This document shows positions 18,082 to 26,116 of a stretch of 64,000 nucleotides of DNA, in pieces. Positions within the stretch are counted from its first letter, which is position 1, and each line of letters begins with the position of its first letter. The translations under genes and the position numbers were made by a program. A model generated the notes under the pieces. It worked only from the letters and a program-made list of their open reading frames with translations. It was not told where the DNA came from and did no database searches. This DNA is from Burkholderia thailandensis E264 (GTDB lineage: Bacteria; Pseudomonadota; Gammaproteobacteria; Burkholderiales; Burkholderiaceae), in contig NC_007650.1 of NCBI RefSeq assembly GCF_000012365.1, forward strand, positions 1,488,001-1,552,000, in the 5' to 3' direction.

Positions 18082-18741
18082 ATGCACGGCTACGCGACGC
18101 AGCTCGTCAATTTCCTCGCGGCGATCCTGCTGCTCCTGTCGTTCGCGATGCTGAGCCAGCGGCGGATTCTGTCGCTGATCCATCTGTATACGCTGCAGGG
18201 CGTCGTGCTCGTGTCGGCGAACCTGATCCTCGGCTTCGTCACGGCGGACACGCATCTGTATGTGTCCGCCGCGCTCACGCTGCTGCTGAAGGTCGGGCTG
18301 ATTCCCTGGATTCTGTACCGGCTCGTGCTGCGGCTGAACGTGAAGGCGGACGTCGAGCCGCTGCTGAACATTCCGACCACGCTCGTCGCCGGCATCGCGC
18401 TCGTGATCGTCGCGTTCAACGTCGCGGCGCCGATCAGCCGGCTCGCCGAATCGGCCGCGCGCGGCACGCTCGGCATCGCGCTCGCGTGCGTGCTGCTGTC
18501 GTTCATGATGATGATCACGCGCGCGAAGGCGATTCCGCAGGTGATCGGCTTCCTGTCGATGGAAAACGGCCTGTTCTTTGCGGCCGCGGCGGCGACCAAC
18601 GGCATGCCGATGATCGTCGAGCTCGGGATCGGGCTCGACGTGCTCGTCGGGATTCTGATCCTCGGCGTGTTCATGTTCCAGATCCGCGAACAGTTCGACA
18701 GCCTCGACATCCACCACCTCGAGAAACTGAAAGATGATTGA
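18082..18741 (+). CDS. Hydrogenase-4-like membrane subunit E (NuoK-like)
   Basis: This 219-aa membrane protein is of the HyfE type, related to NuoK with extra helices. It has about six hydrophobic segments, including LLSFAMLSQRRILSLIHLY and a Glu-bearing segment IGFLSMENGLFFAAAAAT. It starts immediately after the preceding stop codon and overlaps the next gene by 8 bp. A NuoK-like proton path is inferred by family. Confidence 0.9.
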   Translation: MHGYATQLVNFLAAILLLLSFAMLSQRRILSLIHLYTLQGVVLVSANLILGFVTADTHLYVSAALTLLLKVGLIPWILYRLVLRLNVKADVEPLLNIPTTLVAGIALVIVAFNVAAPISRLAESAARGTLGIALACVLLSFMMMITRAKAIPQVIGFLSMENGLFFAAAAATNGMPMIVELGIGLDVLVGILILGVFMFQIREQFDSLDIHHLEKLKDD

Positions 18742-20194
18742 CGTCTACGTGCTGCTGGCGTCGCTCGGCCTGCCGCTCGTCGCGGGCGGATGCCTCGCGC
18801 TCGTGCGGCGGCAGCACGTCGCGCGCGCGCTGAACGTCGGCTTCAGCTTTCTCACGTGCGCGGCGGCGTTCGCGCTCGCCGCGCGCACCGTCGCGCACGG
18901 GCCGATGTACGCGGCGGGGAAGCTCTTCTTCGTCGATCCGTTCAATGTGTTTCTCGTCGCGCTGACGGCGTTCGTCGGCTGGACGACGTCGCTGTTCTCG
19001 AATCCGTACATGCGCATCGAGCAGGACCGCGGCAAGATGAGCGACGGCCGGATGCGGCTTTATCACTGCATGTACCAGTTGTTCATCTTCGCGATGCTGC
19101 TCGCGCTGCTCACGAACAATGTCGGCGTGCTATGGGTCGCGATGGAGGCCGCGACGCTCGCGACGGTGCTGCTCGTGAGCGTCTACCGGACCGCGGCGAG
19201 CCTCGAGGCCGCGTGGAAGTACTTCATCCTGTGCGGCGTCGGCATCGCGCAGGCGCTGTTCGGCACGATCCTGCTGTATCTCGCGGCGGGCCGGCGGCTC
19301 GCGGACGGCGACGCGCTGCTCTGGACGAGCCTGAACGCCGTCAAGACGCAGCTCGATCCGACGATCGTGTCGATCGCATTCGTGTTCCTGCTCGTCGGCT
19401 ACGGAACCAAGGTCGGGCTCGTGCCGATGCACAACTGGCTGCCCGATGCGCACGCCGAAGGCCCGACGCCGATCTCGGCGGTGCTCTCGGGGCTGCTGCT
19501 GAACGTCGCGCTGTATGCGGTGCTGCGCTGCAAGGTGCTCGCCGACGGCGCGCTCGGCAACGGGCTGCCCGGGCACCTGCTCGTCGGCTTCGGGCTCGTG
19601 TCGGTGCTCGTCGCGTCGTTCTCGCTGTTCCGGCAAAAGGACGTGAAGCGGCTGTTCTCGTATTCGTCGATCGAGCACATGGGCCTGATGACGTTCGCCT
19701 TCGGCCTCGGCGGCCCGATCGCGACGTTCGCGGGGCTGCTGCACATGACGGTCCACTCGCTCGTGAAGTCGGCGATCTTCTTCGCGGTCGGTCACGCGGC
19801 GCAGAAGGCGCGCACGCAGGCAATCGACGGCATCCGCGGCCTCCTGCAGGTGAGCCCGACGGTCGGCTGGGGAATGATGCTCGGCACGCTCGCGATCCTC
19901 GGCATGCCGCCGTTCGGCGTGTTCGCGAGCGAATTCCTGATCCTGACGACGGCGATCGCGAAGCTTGCGTGGAGCGCGCCGTTTTTGCTCATCGCGCTCG
20001 CGGCGGCGTTCGCGGCGATTTTCATGCGCGTGCAGCGAATGGTGTTCGGCGAATCGAACGTCGCGACGCTCGAGCATCCGCCGGCGCTGCTGCCGGTGTT
20101 CGTTCACCTCGCCCTCGGCTTGATGCTCGGGCTCTACGTGCCGCCGTATCTCGCGACCTGGTATCGGCAGGCGGCGGCGATGATAGCGGGGTAG
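18734..20194 (+). CDS. Hydrogenase-4-like membrane subunit F (NuoN/NuoL-like)
   Basis: This 486-aa antiporter-like subunit has about 14 membrane segments. The key lysine motif is GTKVGLVPMHNWLPDAHAEG; AMEAATLATVLLVS contains the TM5 glutamate; KRLFSYSSIEHMG is the second conserved lysine loop. It is the second proton-pump-like subunit of the operon. It overlaps the gene before it by 8 bp and is followed after 3 bp by the large-subunit gene. A HyfD-like third antiporter is not encoded here. Confidence 0.91.
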   Translation: MIDVYVLLASLGLPLVAGGCLALVRRQHVARALNVGFSFLTCAAAFALAARTVAHGPMYAAGKLFFVDPFNVFLVALTAFVGWTTSLFSNPYMRIEQDRGKMSDGRMRLYHCMYQLFIFAMLLALLTNNVGVLWVAMEAATLATVLLVSVYRTAASLEAAWKYFILCGVGIAQALFGTILLYLAAGRRLADGDALLWTSLNAVKTQLDPTIVSIAFVFLLVGYGTKVGLVPMHNWLPDAHAEGPTPISAVLSGLLLNVALYAVLRCKVLADGALGNGLPGHLLVGFGLVSVLVASFSLFRQKDVKRLFSYSSIEHMGLMTFAFGLGGPIATFAGLLHMTVHSLVKSAIFFAVGHAAQKARTQAIDGIRGLLQVSPTVGWGMMLGTLAILGMPPFGVFASEFLILTTAIAKLAWSAPFLLIALAAAFAAIFMRVQRMVFGESNVATLEHPPALLPVFVHLALGLMLGLYVPPYLATWYRQAAAMIAG

Positions 20195-20197
20195 CCG

Positions 20198-21877
20198 ATG
20201 CGGATCGAATCCTTCCACATTCCCGGCCAGACGCGCATGGCGAGCGCGGCGGGGCAGCCGCGCGTCGTGTTCGCGTCGGTCGATGCCGATGCGTGGGTGC
20301 GCGCGGCCGACACGATCCGCGAGGCGGGCGGCCGACTTGTCACGTTGTGGGGCGGCGAGCCGGCGGCCGGGCGCTTCGAGGTGTGCGCCGCGTACGAGTT
20401 GGACGACGGGCTGTTGTGGCTGCGGCTGCCGGCAGAGCCGGCGGCGAACGAAGCGCGCGAAGCCGGCGATGCGCAAGAGCACGACGACGCAGGCGAGCGT
20501 TCCGGCGACTATCCGGATCTGTCGACGATCTTCGCGGGCGCGGCGCGAATGCAGCGCGCGATTCGCGATCTCGTCGGCCTGCGCGCGCGAGGCGCGCACG
20601 ACATGCGGCCATGGCTCGATCACGGCGCATGGCCGCGCGGCTACCATCCGCTGCGCCGGCGTGCGACGGGCCGCGAGCGCTTCGAGGCCGCGACGGCCGA
20701 CTATCCGTTCGTGCCGGTCGCGGGCGACGGCGTTCACGAGATCGCGGTCGGGCCGATTCATGCGGGCGTGATCGAGCCCGGGCATTTCCGCTTCTCGGTC
20801 GTCGGCGAAAAGGTGCTGCGGCTCGAGGAGCGGCTCGGCTACGCGCATCGCGGCATCGAGCGGCTTCTCGAGCGCGCGGATGCGCTCGCGGGCAGCCGGC
20901 TCGCCGCACGCATCGCCGGCGATTCGACGGTGGCGTTCACGTGGGCGTACTGCATGGCGCTCGAACAGGCGATGAAGATCCGCGTGCCGGACCGCGCGCT
21001 GCGGCTGCGCGCGCTGCTGCTCGAGCGCGAGCGCGTCGCGAACCATCTGGGCGATCTCGGCGCGCTCGGCAACGACGCGGGCTTTGCGGTCGGCCTCGCG
21101 CATTTCTCGCGGCTCAAGGAAGACTGGCTGCGCCTGAGCGACCGGATCTTCGGGCATCGCCATCTGATGGATCGGATCGTGCCGGGCGGCGTTCGCCACG
21201 ACCTCTCTGCGGACGACGCCGAGGCGATCGTCGCGCAGTGCGACCGGATCGAGCACGAAGTGCGTGCGATGCAGACGATCTACGACGATCAGTCCGGCCT
21301 GCAGGACCGCCTTGCCGGCACCGGGCTGCTCACCGCGCGGACGGCCGCGCATTTCGGCGTGTGCGGGCTCGTCGCGCGGGCGAGCGGGCAGCCGCGCGAC
21401 GTGCGGGCGGACCATCGGCTCGCGCCGTACGACGCGGTGCCCATCGATGTCGCCAGCGACGCGCGCGGCGACGTCGCGGCGCGCGTGGCGGTGCGCTTCG
21501 CGGAAACGTACGAGTCGATGCGCGTGATCCGCGCGCTGCTCGCGGGCTTGCCGGGCGACGGCATCGCCGCCGAGGTCGCGCTCGCCGCGAACGTTCCGTC
21601 CAACCCGGCCGGCGCGGCGGAGGCGCACGGGGAAGGCCATGCGGGGAACGCCGCGCCCGAGGCGCGGCGCGGCATCGGCTGGGTCGAAGGCTGGCGCGGA
21701 CCGGTGCTCGTCGCACTCGAGCTCGATGCGCGCGGCGGCGTCGCGCGCTGCCATTGCCACGATCCGTCATGGCACAACTGGCCCGCGCTCGAGCATGCGA
21801 TCATCGGCAACATCGTGGCCGACTTCCCGTTGATCAACAAGTCGTTCAATCTGAACTACGCGGGGCACGACCTGTAA
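20198..21877 (+). CDS. Hydrogenase-4-like large subunit without nickel ligands (HyfG/NuoCD-like)
   Basis: This 559-aa protein fuses an N-terminal NuoC-like domain with a C-terminal NuoD/hydrogenase large-subunit domain. In HycE/HyfG the nickel is held by two CxxC pairs. Here the first pair, expected in a phrase like RVCGICG, reads RIAGDST (residues 238-244, Ala240 and Ser243). The C-terminal DPCxxC reads DPSWHN (522-527, Ser524 and Asn527). All four ligands are absent, so a NiFe centre cannot form. The segment GYAHRGIERL is kept. It resembles the energy-converting-hydrogenase-related (Ehr) complexes. It shares one base with the following gene. Confidence 0.9.
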   Translation: MRIESFHIPGQTRMASAAGQPRVVFASVDADAWVRAADTIREAGGRLVTLWGGEPAAGRFEVCAAYELDDGLLWLRLPAEPAANEAREAGDAQEHDDAGERSGDYPDLSTIFAGAARMQRAIRDLVGLRARGAHDMRPWLDHGAWPRGYHPLRRRATGRERFEAATADYPFVPVAGDGVHEIAVGPIHAGVIEPGHFRFSVVGEKVLRLEERLGYAHRGIERLLERADALAGSRLAARIAGDSTVAFTWAYCMALEQAMKIRVPDRALRLRALLLERERVANHLGDLGALGNDAGFAVGLAHFSRLKEDWLRLSDRIFGHRHLMDRIVPGGVRHDLSADDAEAIVAQCDRIEHEVRAMQTIYDDQSGLQDRLAGTGLLTARTAAHFGVCGLVARASGQPRDVRADHRLAPYDAVPIDVASDARGDVAARVAVRFAETYESMRVIRALLAGLPGDGIAAEVALAANVPSNPAGAAEAHGEGHAGNAAPEARRGIGWVEGWRGPVLVALELDARGGVARCHCHDPSWHNWPALEHAIIGNIVADFPLINKSFNLNYAGHDL

Positions 21878-22401
21878 TGTGGCAGCTCATCAAACAGATC
21901 GCACGCACCGGCCGGCCCGACGAGCCCGCGCCGGCGGGCGAACCCGCATGGCAGCGGGACGCGCAGCCCATCCGGCAGGAGATTCTCGACATCCTCGGCC
22001 GCGCGCTGTGCATCCGCGCGATCGACGCCGGCTCGTGCAACGGCTGCGAGCTCGAACTGAACGCACTCGGCAATCCGTACTACAACATCGAGGGCCTCGG
22101 CATCAAATTCGTCGCGAGCCCCCGGCACGCGGACATGCTGCTGATCACCGGGCCGCTCACGCTGAACATGCGCGACGCCGTGCGCCTCGCGTACGACGCG
22201 ACGCCCGCGCCGAAGCTCGTCGTCGCGGCGGGCGACTGCGCGTGCACGGGCGGCGTGTTCGCGGGCAGCTACGCGGTGTGCGGGCCCGTCGAGACGCTCG
22301 TGCCGGTCGACGTCGCGATTGCCGGCTGCCCGCCGCGGCCGATCGATCTGCTGCGCGGCATCCGCGGCGCGCTCGAGCGCGTGCGCACGGGCCCGCGCTA
22401 A
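21877..22401 (+). CDS. Hydrogenase-4-like small subunit (HyfI/NuoB-like, Fe-S)
   Basis: This 174-aa protein has the complete cysteine pattern of the NuoB/HyfI proximal [4Fe-4S] cluster: Cys54 and Cys57 (GSCNGCELE), Cys121 with neighbouring Cys123 (GDCACTGG) and Cys151 (GCPPRP). The cluster that would face the quinone-like site is therefore intact, although the partner large subunit has lost nickel. No HyfA- or HyfH-type ferredoxin subunit follows, so the electron donor must be another protein. It is the last gene of the operon. Confidence 0.92.
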   Translation: MWQLIKQIARTGRPDEPAPAGEPAWQRDAQPIRQEILDILGRALCIRAIDAGSCNGCELELNALGNPYYNIEGLGIKFVASPRHADMLLITGPLTLNMRDAVRLAYDATPAPKLVVAAGDCACTGGVFAGSYAVCGPVETLVPVDVAIAGCPPRPIDLLRGIRGALERVRTGPR

Positions 22402-22786
22402 TGCACTGATGCGCGGACGTCGCGGCGCGCGGCGCACGACGATTACCCGATGATTCCTCTTCGCATCGAGATACATGCGAACCGCTCGAACGGCGCATCG
22501 CGACGGCCGGCGCGATCGCGCGCGGTCCGCGAACCTACCCATTCCGTCTGTAGGGGAATTCCTACGCGCGCTGCGCGTAATCCTACGCCGCTCTCGTCTT
22601 TTGCTGATTTTCAATCAGGCACTTTTTATCGCACCCTTGATGGATCGAAAAATACAAAAAGTCGCCGCGCCTGCTCGAAGCTGTACCCGGTCCGAAACTC
22701 CCGTCAGTTTCCCGAAAGACGCGAAAACTCATTGTCACCGGTCATCTCCGGCCGAGCGAGCAACGGAATAGAAAGGCACGAAGTCG
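22402..22786. other. Intergenic region with repeated CCTAC/GTAGG motifs
   Basis: 385 bp between the hydrogenase-4-like operon and the GNAT-like gene. No gene is supported. It holds an array of CCTAC/GTAGG elements (22534-22586) and a CTGATT-TTC-AATCAG dyad (22604-22618), then an AT-rich stretch that likely contains the promoter of the downstream gene. The dyad superficially resembles an FNR box but has the wrong spacing. Confidence 0.55.
22534..22586. promoter_or_regulatory. Array of four CCTAC/GTAGG elements, candidate regulator sites
   Basis: CCTAC occurs at 22534-22538, 22561-22565 and 22582-22586, and its complement GTAGG at 22550-22554. The second and third elements form an inverted pair around GGAATT; the last two CCTACG copies are 21 bp apart, two helical turns. 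The motif type recalls binding sites of NarL/FixJ-class regulators, but I cannot name the regulator. Confidence 0.4.
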
Positions 22787-23203
22787 ATGGGATTACTGCG
22801 GAGTTTCAGAGCGTGGCGCAAGCTGCGGCGCTTGCCGCCGATCAAGATCGAGACAATGGCGGCCGCGACGGAGCGCGAGCCTTCGGTACACGCGAGATGG
22901 GCGGTGGTGATCCGCAACGCGGACGGCACGCGAGTCGGCGAGGCGATCTACGGCCTTTCCCAAATGACCGACCGGCTGTACGTGCATAGCCTCGAGATCG
23001 CGCCGTCCGAGCGACGGCGCGGCTACGCGCTCGCGTTCCTGATGATGCTCAACCGCTACTACAAGGTGCCGATCGTGCCGATGTCCGACATGGCGGGCGG
23101 CAGTCTGTTCTGGGCCAGCGTGAAGAAGCTGAGGCCGGGCGGCCTCGCCGTGCTGTTCGAGGAACGGGCCGATGGCGCGGGTAAGCCGCTGCCGCGCGCG
23201 TAA
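22787..23203 (+). CDS. GNAT-like acetyltransferase-fold protein
   Basis: This 138-aa cytoplasmic protein has the core of a GNAT fold: strand LYVHSLEIAPSERRRGYALAF, where RRRGYA resembles the acetyl-CoA-binding R/Q-x-x-G-x-A loop, followed by a helix and a C-terminal strand. Substrate unknown. The N-terminus is basic. AAGG lies about 12 bases before the ATG at 22787. It has its own promoter region and is followed by a good rho-independent terminator, so it is probably a single-gene unit. Confidence 0.65.
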   Translation: MGLLRSFRAWRKLRRLPPIKIETMAAATEREPSVHARWAVVIRNADGTRVGEAIYGLSQMTDRLYVHSLEIAPSERRRGYALAFLMMLNRYYKVPIVPMSDMAGGSLFWASVKKLRPGGLAVLFEERADGAGKPLPRA

Positions 23204-23649
23204 CGGCGCTCGGCGGCGGCTGGACGAAACCGGTAGGCGGCGGCGGTGGGCCGCCGCTTTTTCTTTGCGGCGTCGACTTCTTCCAGGCGGAATGCCATCC
23301 CGTTTCCTCGCGGCCGCGGGGTGGCGAGCGACGTCCGCGGCCGCGGCCATGCTCGCTCGACCGATACCGCGCGCGGGGTGGGAACGGCGCGTGCGCCGCG
23401 AATCGATGGCCGTCGCCCTCGGGACAATCTTGACATGAGGCGCGCGCCGCCAGGATCGGCGCGACCGGCGCGGGCGAATGCCGCGCGCACCGGGCGAGGC
23501 TCGCGCGCCGCTTGCCGCCGCGGCGAAGCCGGCGTTCGGGCTTCGAGCCGGAACCGAAGCGGATCGCCCGGTACGGGATGCGACGCCGCTGTCGAGCTGC
23601 CCGGAGCGTTCGAGCACGACGCGCCCGCGCGGCTCGCCTGCGTTGCGGC
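23204..23649. other. Intergenic region between GNAT-like gene and universal stress gene
   Basis: 446 bp. Apart from the terminator at 23240-23266 I see no gene, promoter or repeat I can support. The flanking genes converge here, so a spacer role is sufficient. The reverse-strand universal stress gene ends at 23650. Confidence 0.55.
23240..23266 (+). terminator. Rho-independent terminator
   Basis: A perfect 7-bp stem, GCGGCGG (23240-23246) and CCGCCGC (23251-23257), with a TGGG tetraloop is followed by TTTTTCTTT. It lies 37 bp after the GNAT-like stop codon. Confidence 0.88.
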
Positions 23650-24597
23650 TCAGGCGTTCGGCCCGTGCACGAGCAGCAACGGAATCTGCGTGAGCCGCGC
23701 GACGCGCTGCGCGACGCTGCCGAGCAGCCAGCGCGACACGCCGCGCCTGCCGTGCGTGCCCATCACGAGCAGATCCGCGGGCCAGCGGTCCGCTTCGCGG
23801 ACGATCGTGTGCGCGACGTCGTCGCTCGTCCGGTCGGTGCTGACCACTGCGGTGCTCGATTGGCCGGGCGCTTCATCGAGCAACTGACGCGCGACGGCGA
23901 GCGCCTTTTCGCTTTCCTCGACGAACGCGTCCTCCAGCACGTGGATCGGCACGAAATCGGTGAGCCGCACCGCACGGTCGATCACGTAGATCGCGCGCAG
24001 ATGCGTGTCGGGCGTCGCGAATTGCGCGCCGTAGCGCAATGCATGCGCGGCGATCGGGCTGCCGTCGGTCGCGAACAGCACGCGCTTCGGCGCGTGCGCG
24101 GCCGATTCGACGCCTGACGGCACGAACAGAATCGCGCAATCCGTCTTCGCGAGCAGCGGCTCGGACACGCTGCCGTCGACCCAGCGCAGCAACCCCTGAT
24201 ACTGATGCGAACCGACGACGAGAAGATCCGCTTGCCAGTCGCGCGTCTCGTCGAGAAGCGCGTCGACGATGTCGCCGCCTTTCTTCGCGAGGTCGACGAT
24301 CGCCGTTTCGACGGCGACGTCGGGGCGGCCGAAGCTGGCTGTCGCCTCGCCCAGCGCGTTCGACGCGTCGTTGACGAGTTCGGTGTGCGCCGCCGCGAAC
24401 TCCGACGGCGCGAACGTATGCGGCAGCGTGTACGCGCGCGGCGTGTCGACGACGCTGACGAAGCGCACCGTCGCGCCGGCGGGCACGACGTGCTTCAGAT
24501 AGTCGGCCGCGCGATGCGACGCCTTCGACGCGTCAATCGCGACGAGAACGCGCTGCGGCAGCGACAGCGAGGCGGGATTCGAGGTATCGGTAGGCAT
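23650..24597 (-). CDS. Tandem universal stress protein (two Usp domains)
   Basis: This 315-aa cytoplasmic protein has two UspA-type domains. Each ends with the ATP-binding signature: GSHQYQGLLRWVDGSVSEPL in the first, and GTHGRRGVSRWLLGSVAQRV in the second. It starts at ATG 24597 with GGAG 6 bases upstream; a longer frame exists but lacks support. An ANR/FNR-type box lies 69 bp upstream, so induction under low oxygen is likely. Tandem Usp proteins are abundant in low-oxygen regulons of pseudomonads and Burkholderia (established for the family). The exact role, ATP sensing or survival, is not visible from sequence. Confidence 0.92.
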   Translation of the reverse strand: MPTDTSNPASLSLPQRVLVAIDASKASHRAADYLKHVVPAGATVRFVSVVDTPRAYTLPHTFAPSEFAAAHTELVNDASNALGEATASFGRPDVAVETAIVDLAKKGGDIVDALLDETRDWQADLLVVGSHQYQGLLRWVDGSVSEPLLAKTDCAILFVPSGVESAAHAPKRVLFATDGSPIAAHALRYGAQFATPDTHLRAIYVIDRAVRLTDFVPIHVLEDAFVEESEKALAVARQLLDEAPGQSSTAVVSTDRTSDDVAHTIVREADRWPADLLVMGTHGRRGVSRWLLGSVAQRVARLTQIPLLLVHGPNA

Positions 24598-24997
24598 CGT
24601 CGACTCCATCAGCGTATGAGGCGGGCAAGCGTCCATTCATTGTCCGGCGCCGGCCACGCCGTTCGTTGAGCGAAATCAAGCTTTTCGAGCGCCGGGAAAG
24701 GGCGCGCGTGCGGCGAAGCCGCGTCGTGAAGCGGCGCGCGCCCGCGTCGGCGCGGCTTTGCGCGGCCGCGCCGGACGCTGGTTCCGGAGGCTTCGCGCGA
24801 ATCGACCGGCGCCGAAGCCATTGTGCGCGCCGGGGCACGAACATAGAATAGGTGCGCACAACATGCATCTATTAGGCCGGGCCGATTGCCGCCGCGCCGC
24901 CGTGTTCGCGGGCCGGCACGCATCGGTTCGTCCGGCGACGCATCGTGCGCGCCATCGTTTTCTCCACCCTGGTGTCATCCGATAAGGACGTCCAATC
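24598..24997. other. Divergent intergenic region, Usp / DUF2249
   Basis: 400 bp without a supported gene. It contains the ANR-like box at 24666-24679. The right half is mildly AT-rich around 24840-24875 and may hold the promoter of the DUF2249 gene. No further structure recognised. Confidence 0.55.
24666..24679. promoter_or_regulatory. ANR/FNR-type box upstream of the universal stress gene
   Basis: TTGAG-CGAA-ATCAA matches TTGAT-N4-ATCAA at 9 of 10 conserved positions. It lies 69 bp upstream of the Usp start codon, compatible with a class II activator site near -41.5. Confidence 0.7.
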
Positions 24998-25255
24998 ATG
25001 TCGCAGCCGCATCTCCATCTTTCCCCGACCGCGATCTACCCGTTCGACGCGCGTGGCGTCGCGAAGCGCTTCCGTCACGCGGCGATCTTCGGCGCGATCG
25101 ACGCGCTTCAGTCCGGCGAAACCATGCGCTTCGTCAACGATCACGATCCGCTTCCGTTGCTCGAGCAGATTCGACAACACTATGGCGAGCGGGTCGGCAT
25201 CGAGTACCGGCAGCGCGAGCCCGGCGCGATCGTGATCGACTTCGTCGTTCAGTGA
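24998..25255 (+). CDS. DUF2249 family small protein
   Basis: This 85-aa protein matches the DUF2249 pattern: an N-terminal FDARGVAKRFRH segment, GAIDALQSGETMRFVNDHDPLPLL in the centre and IEYRQREPGAIVIDF at the end, a small alpha/beta sandwich with conserved His and Asp. Family members often occur next to anaerobic respiration and nitric-oxide-related genes, and the function is unknown. AAGGA lies 12 bases upstream. The FmdE-like gene follows on the same strand after 138 bp. Confidence 0.85.
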   Translation: MSQPHLHLSPTAIYPFDARGVAKRFRHAAIFGAIDALQSGETMRFVNDHDPLPLLEQIRQHYGERVGIEYRQREPGAIVIDFVVQ

Positions 25256-25393
25256 TCGGCGCCGCCGCACGCACGGGCGGCGCGCCACCGTTCGCGGCGT
25301 TCGCGGCGTTCGTGAGCGCGCGCCGGGCGCGGCATCCATTCCGGCACGTTCGACGCGATTCGCGCGACGCGCCACAAGCGTATTCACACCATC

Positions 25394-26011
25394 ATGCAAC
25401 CCTCAGACCAATTTCCTGATTTCTTCGACGCCGCACCGCGCATCGCGCTGCGCGATCCGCTCGCGGCGTTCCTCGGCGCCGCGAGCGGCGGCGCGATCGA
25501 GTACGGCTACGCGGACGTCGTGAAGCTCGCCGGGCATTCGTGTCCGACGGTCGCGTCCGCGTATCTGATGACGCGCGCGGCGCTCGGCGCGCTGTACGGC
25601 GGCGTGCCCGCCGAACGCGGCGCGATTCGCGTCGCGCTGCGCGATCCGGCGACGGAGGGCGTGACGGGCGTGATCGCGAACGTCGTCGGCATGCTGACGG
25701 GCGCGACGTTCGACACGGGCTTCAAGGGCATCGGCGGCCGCTTCGATCGCCGCCGGCTGCTGGCGTTCGGCGAGCCGATGCCCGGGCAGCTTCGCTTCGC
25801 GCGCGTCGATACGGAGGCGAGCGTCGGCGTGTCCGCGCGGCTCGACCGCGTGCCCGGCGATCCGCGAATCGCGGATTTGCTGCCGCGTTGTCTCGCGATG
25901 ACCGCCTCGCCCGACGAAGCCACGTTGTTCCGCGAGCTGTGGCAGGCGCGCGTGCGCCGGCTGCTGCTCGACCACGCGGACGACGCCGACGTGATCGTGC
26001 TGCACCGCTGA
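25394..26011 (+). CDS. FmdE/Tra-like domain protein
   Basis: This 205-aa cytoplasmic protein resembles the FmdE family, named after subunit E of formylmethanofuran dehydrogenase. The typical metal-binding phrase KLAGHSCPTVASAYLMTR holds His48 and Cys50. A C-terminal zinc finger, present in some family members, is absent. Methanogenesis is not implied; the bacterial role is unknown. It follows the DUF2249 gene by 138 bp and may share its expression. The ATG at 25394 has no strong ribosome site. Confidence 0.75.
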   Translation: MQPSDQFPDFFDAAPRIALRDPLAAFLGAASGGAIEYGYADVVKLAGHSCPTVASAYLMTRAALGALYGGVPAERGAIRVALRDPATEGVTGVIANVVGMLTGATFDTGFKGIGGRFDRRRLLAFGEPMPGQLRFARVDTEASVGVSARLDRVPGDPRIADLLPRCLAMTASPDEATLFRELWQARVRRLLLDHADDADVIVLHR

Positions 26012-26116
26012 TGCGCGAGCGCGTTGCCGCGCGTGCGGCGTGACGCGCGGCGAGCGATTTCCACGGCGCGCGGCCGGACAGCAGCCGCACGCCGGTCGTG
26101 AAGGCTTATCGCGCGA

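Noticed and set aside
15131..22401. Functional hydrogenase 4 (NiFe)
   Set aside because: All four nickel-ligand cysteines are missing and no maturation genes are present in the window.
22604..22618. CTGATT-TTC-AATCAG as an FNR box
   Set aside because: TGAT and ATCA are 5 bases apart, not 4, and outer T/A are missing; kept only as an unassigned dyad.
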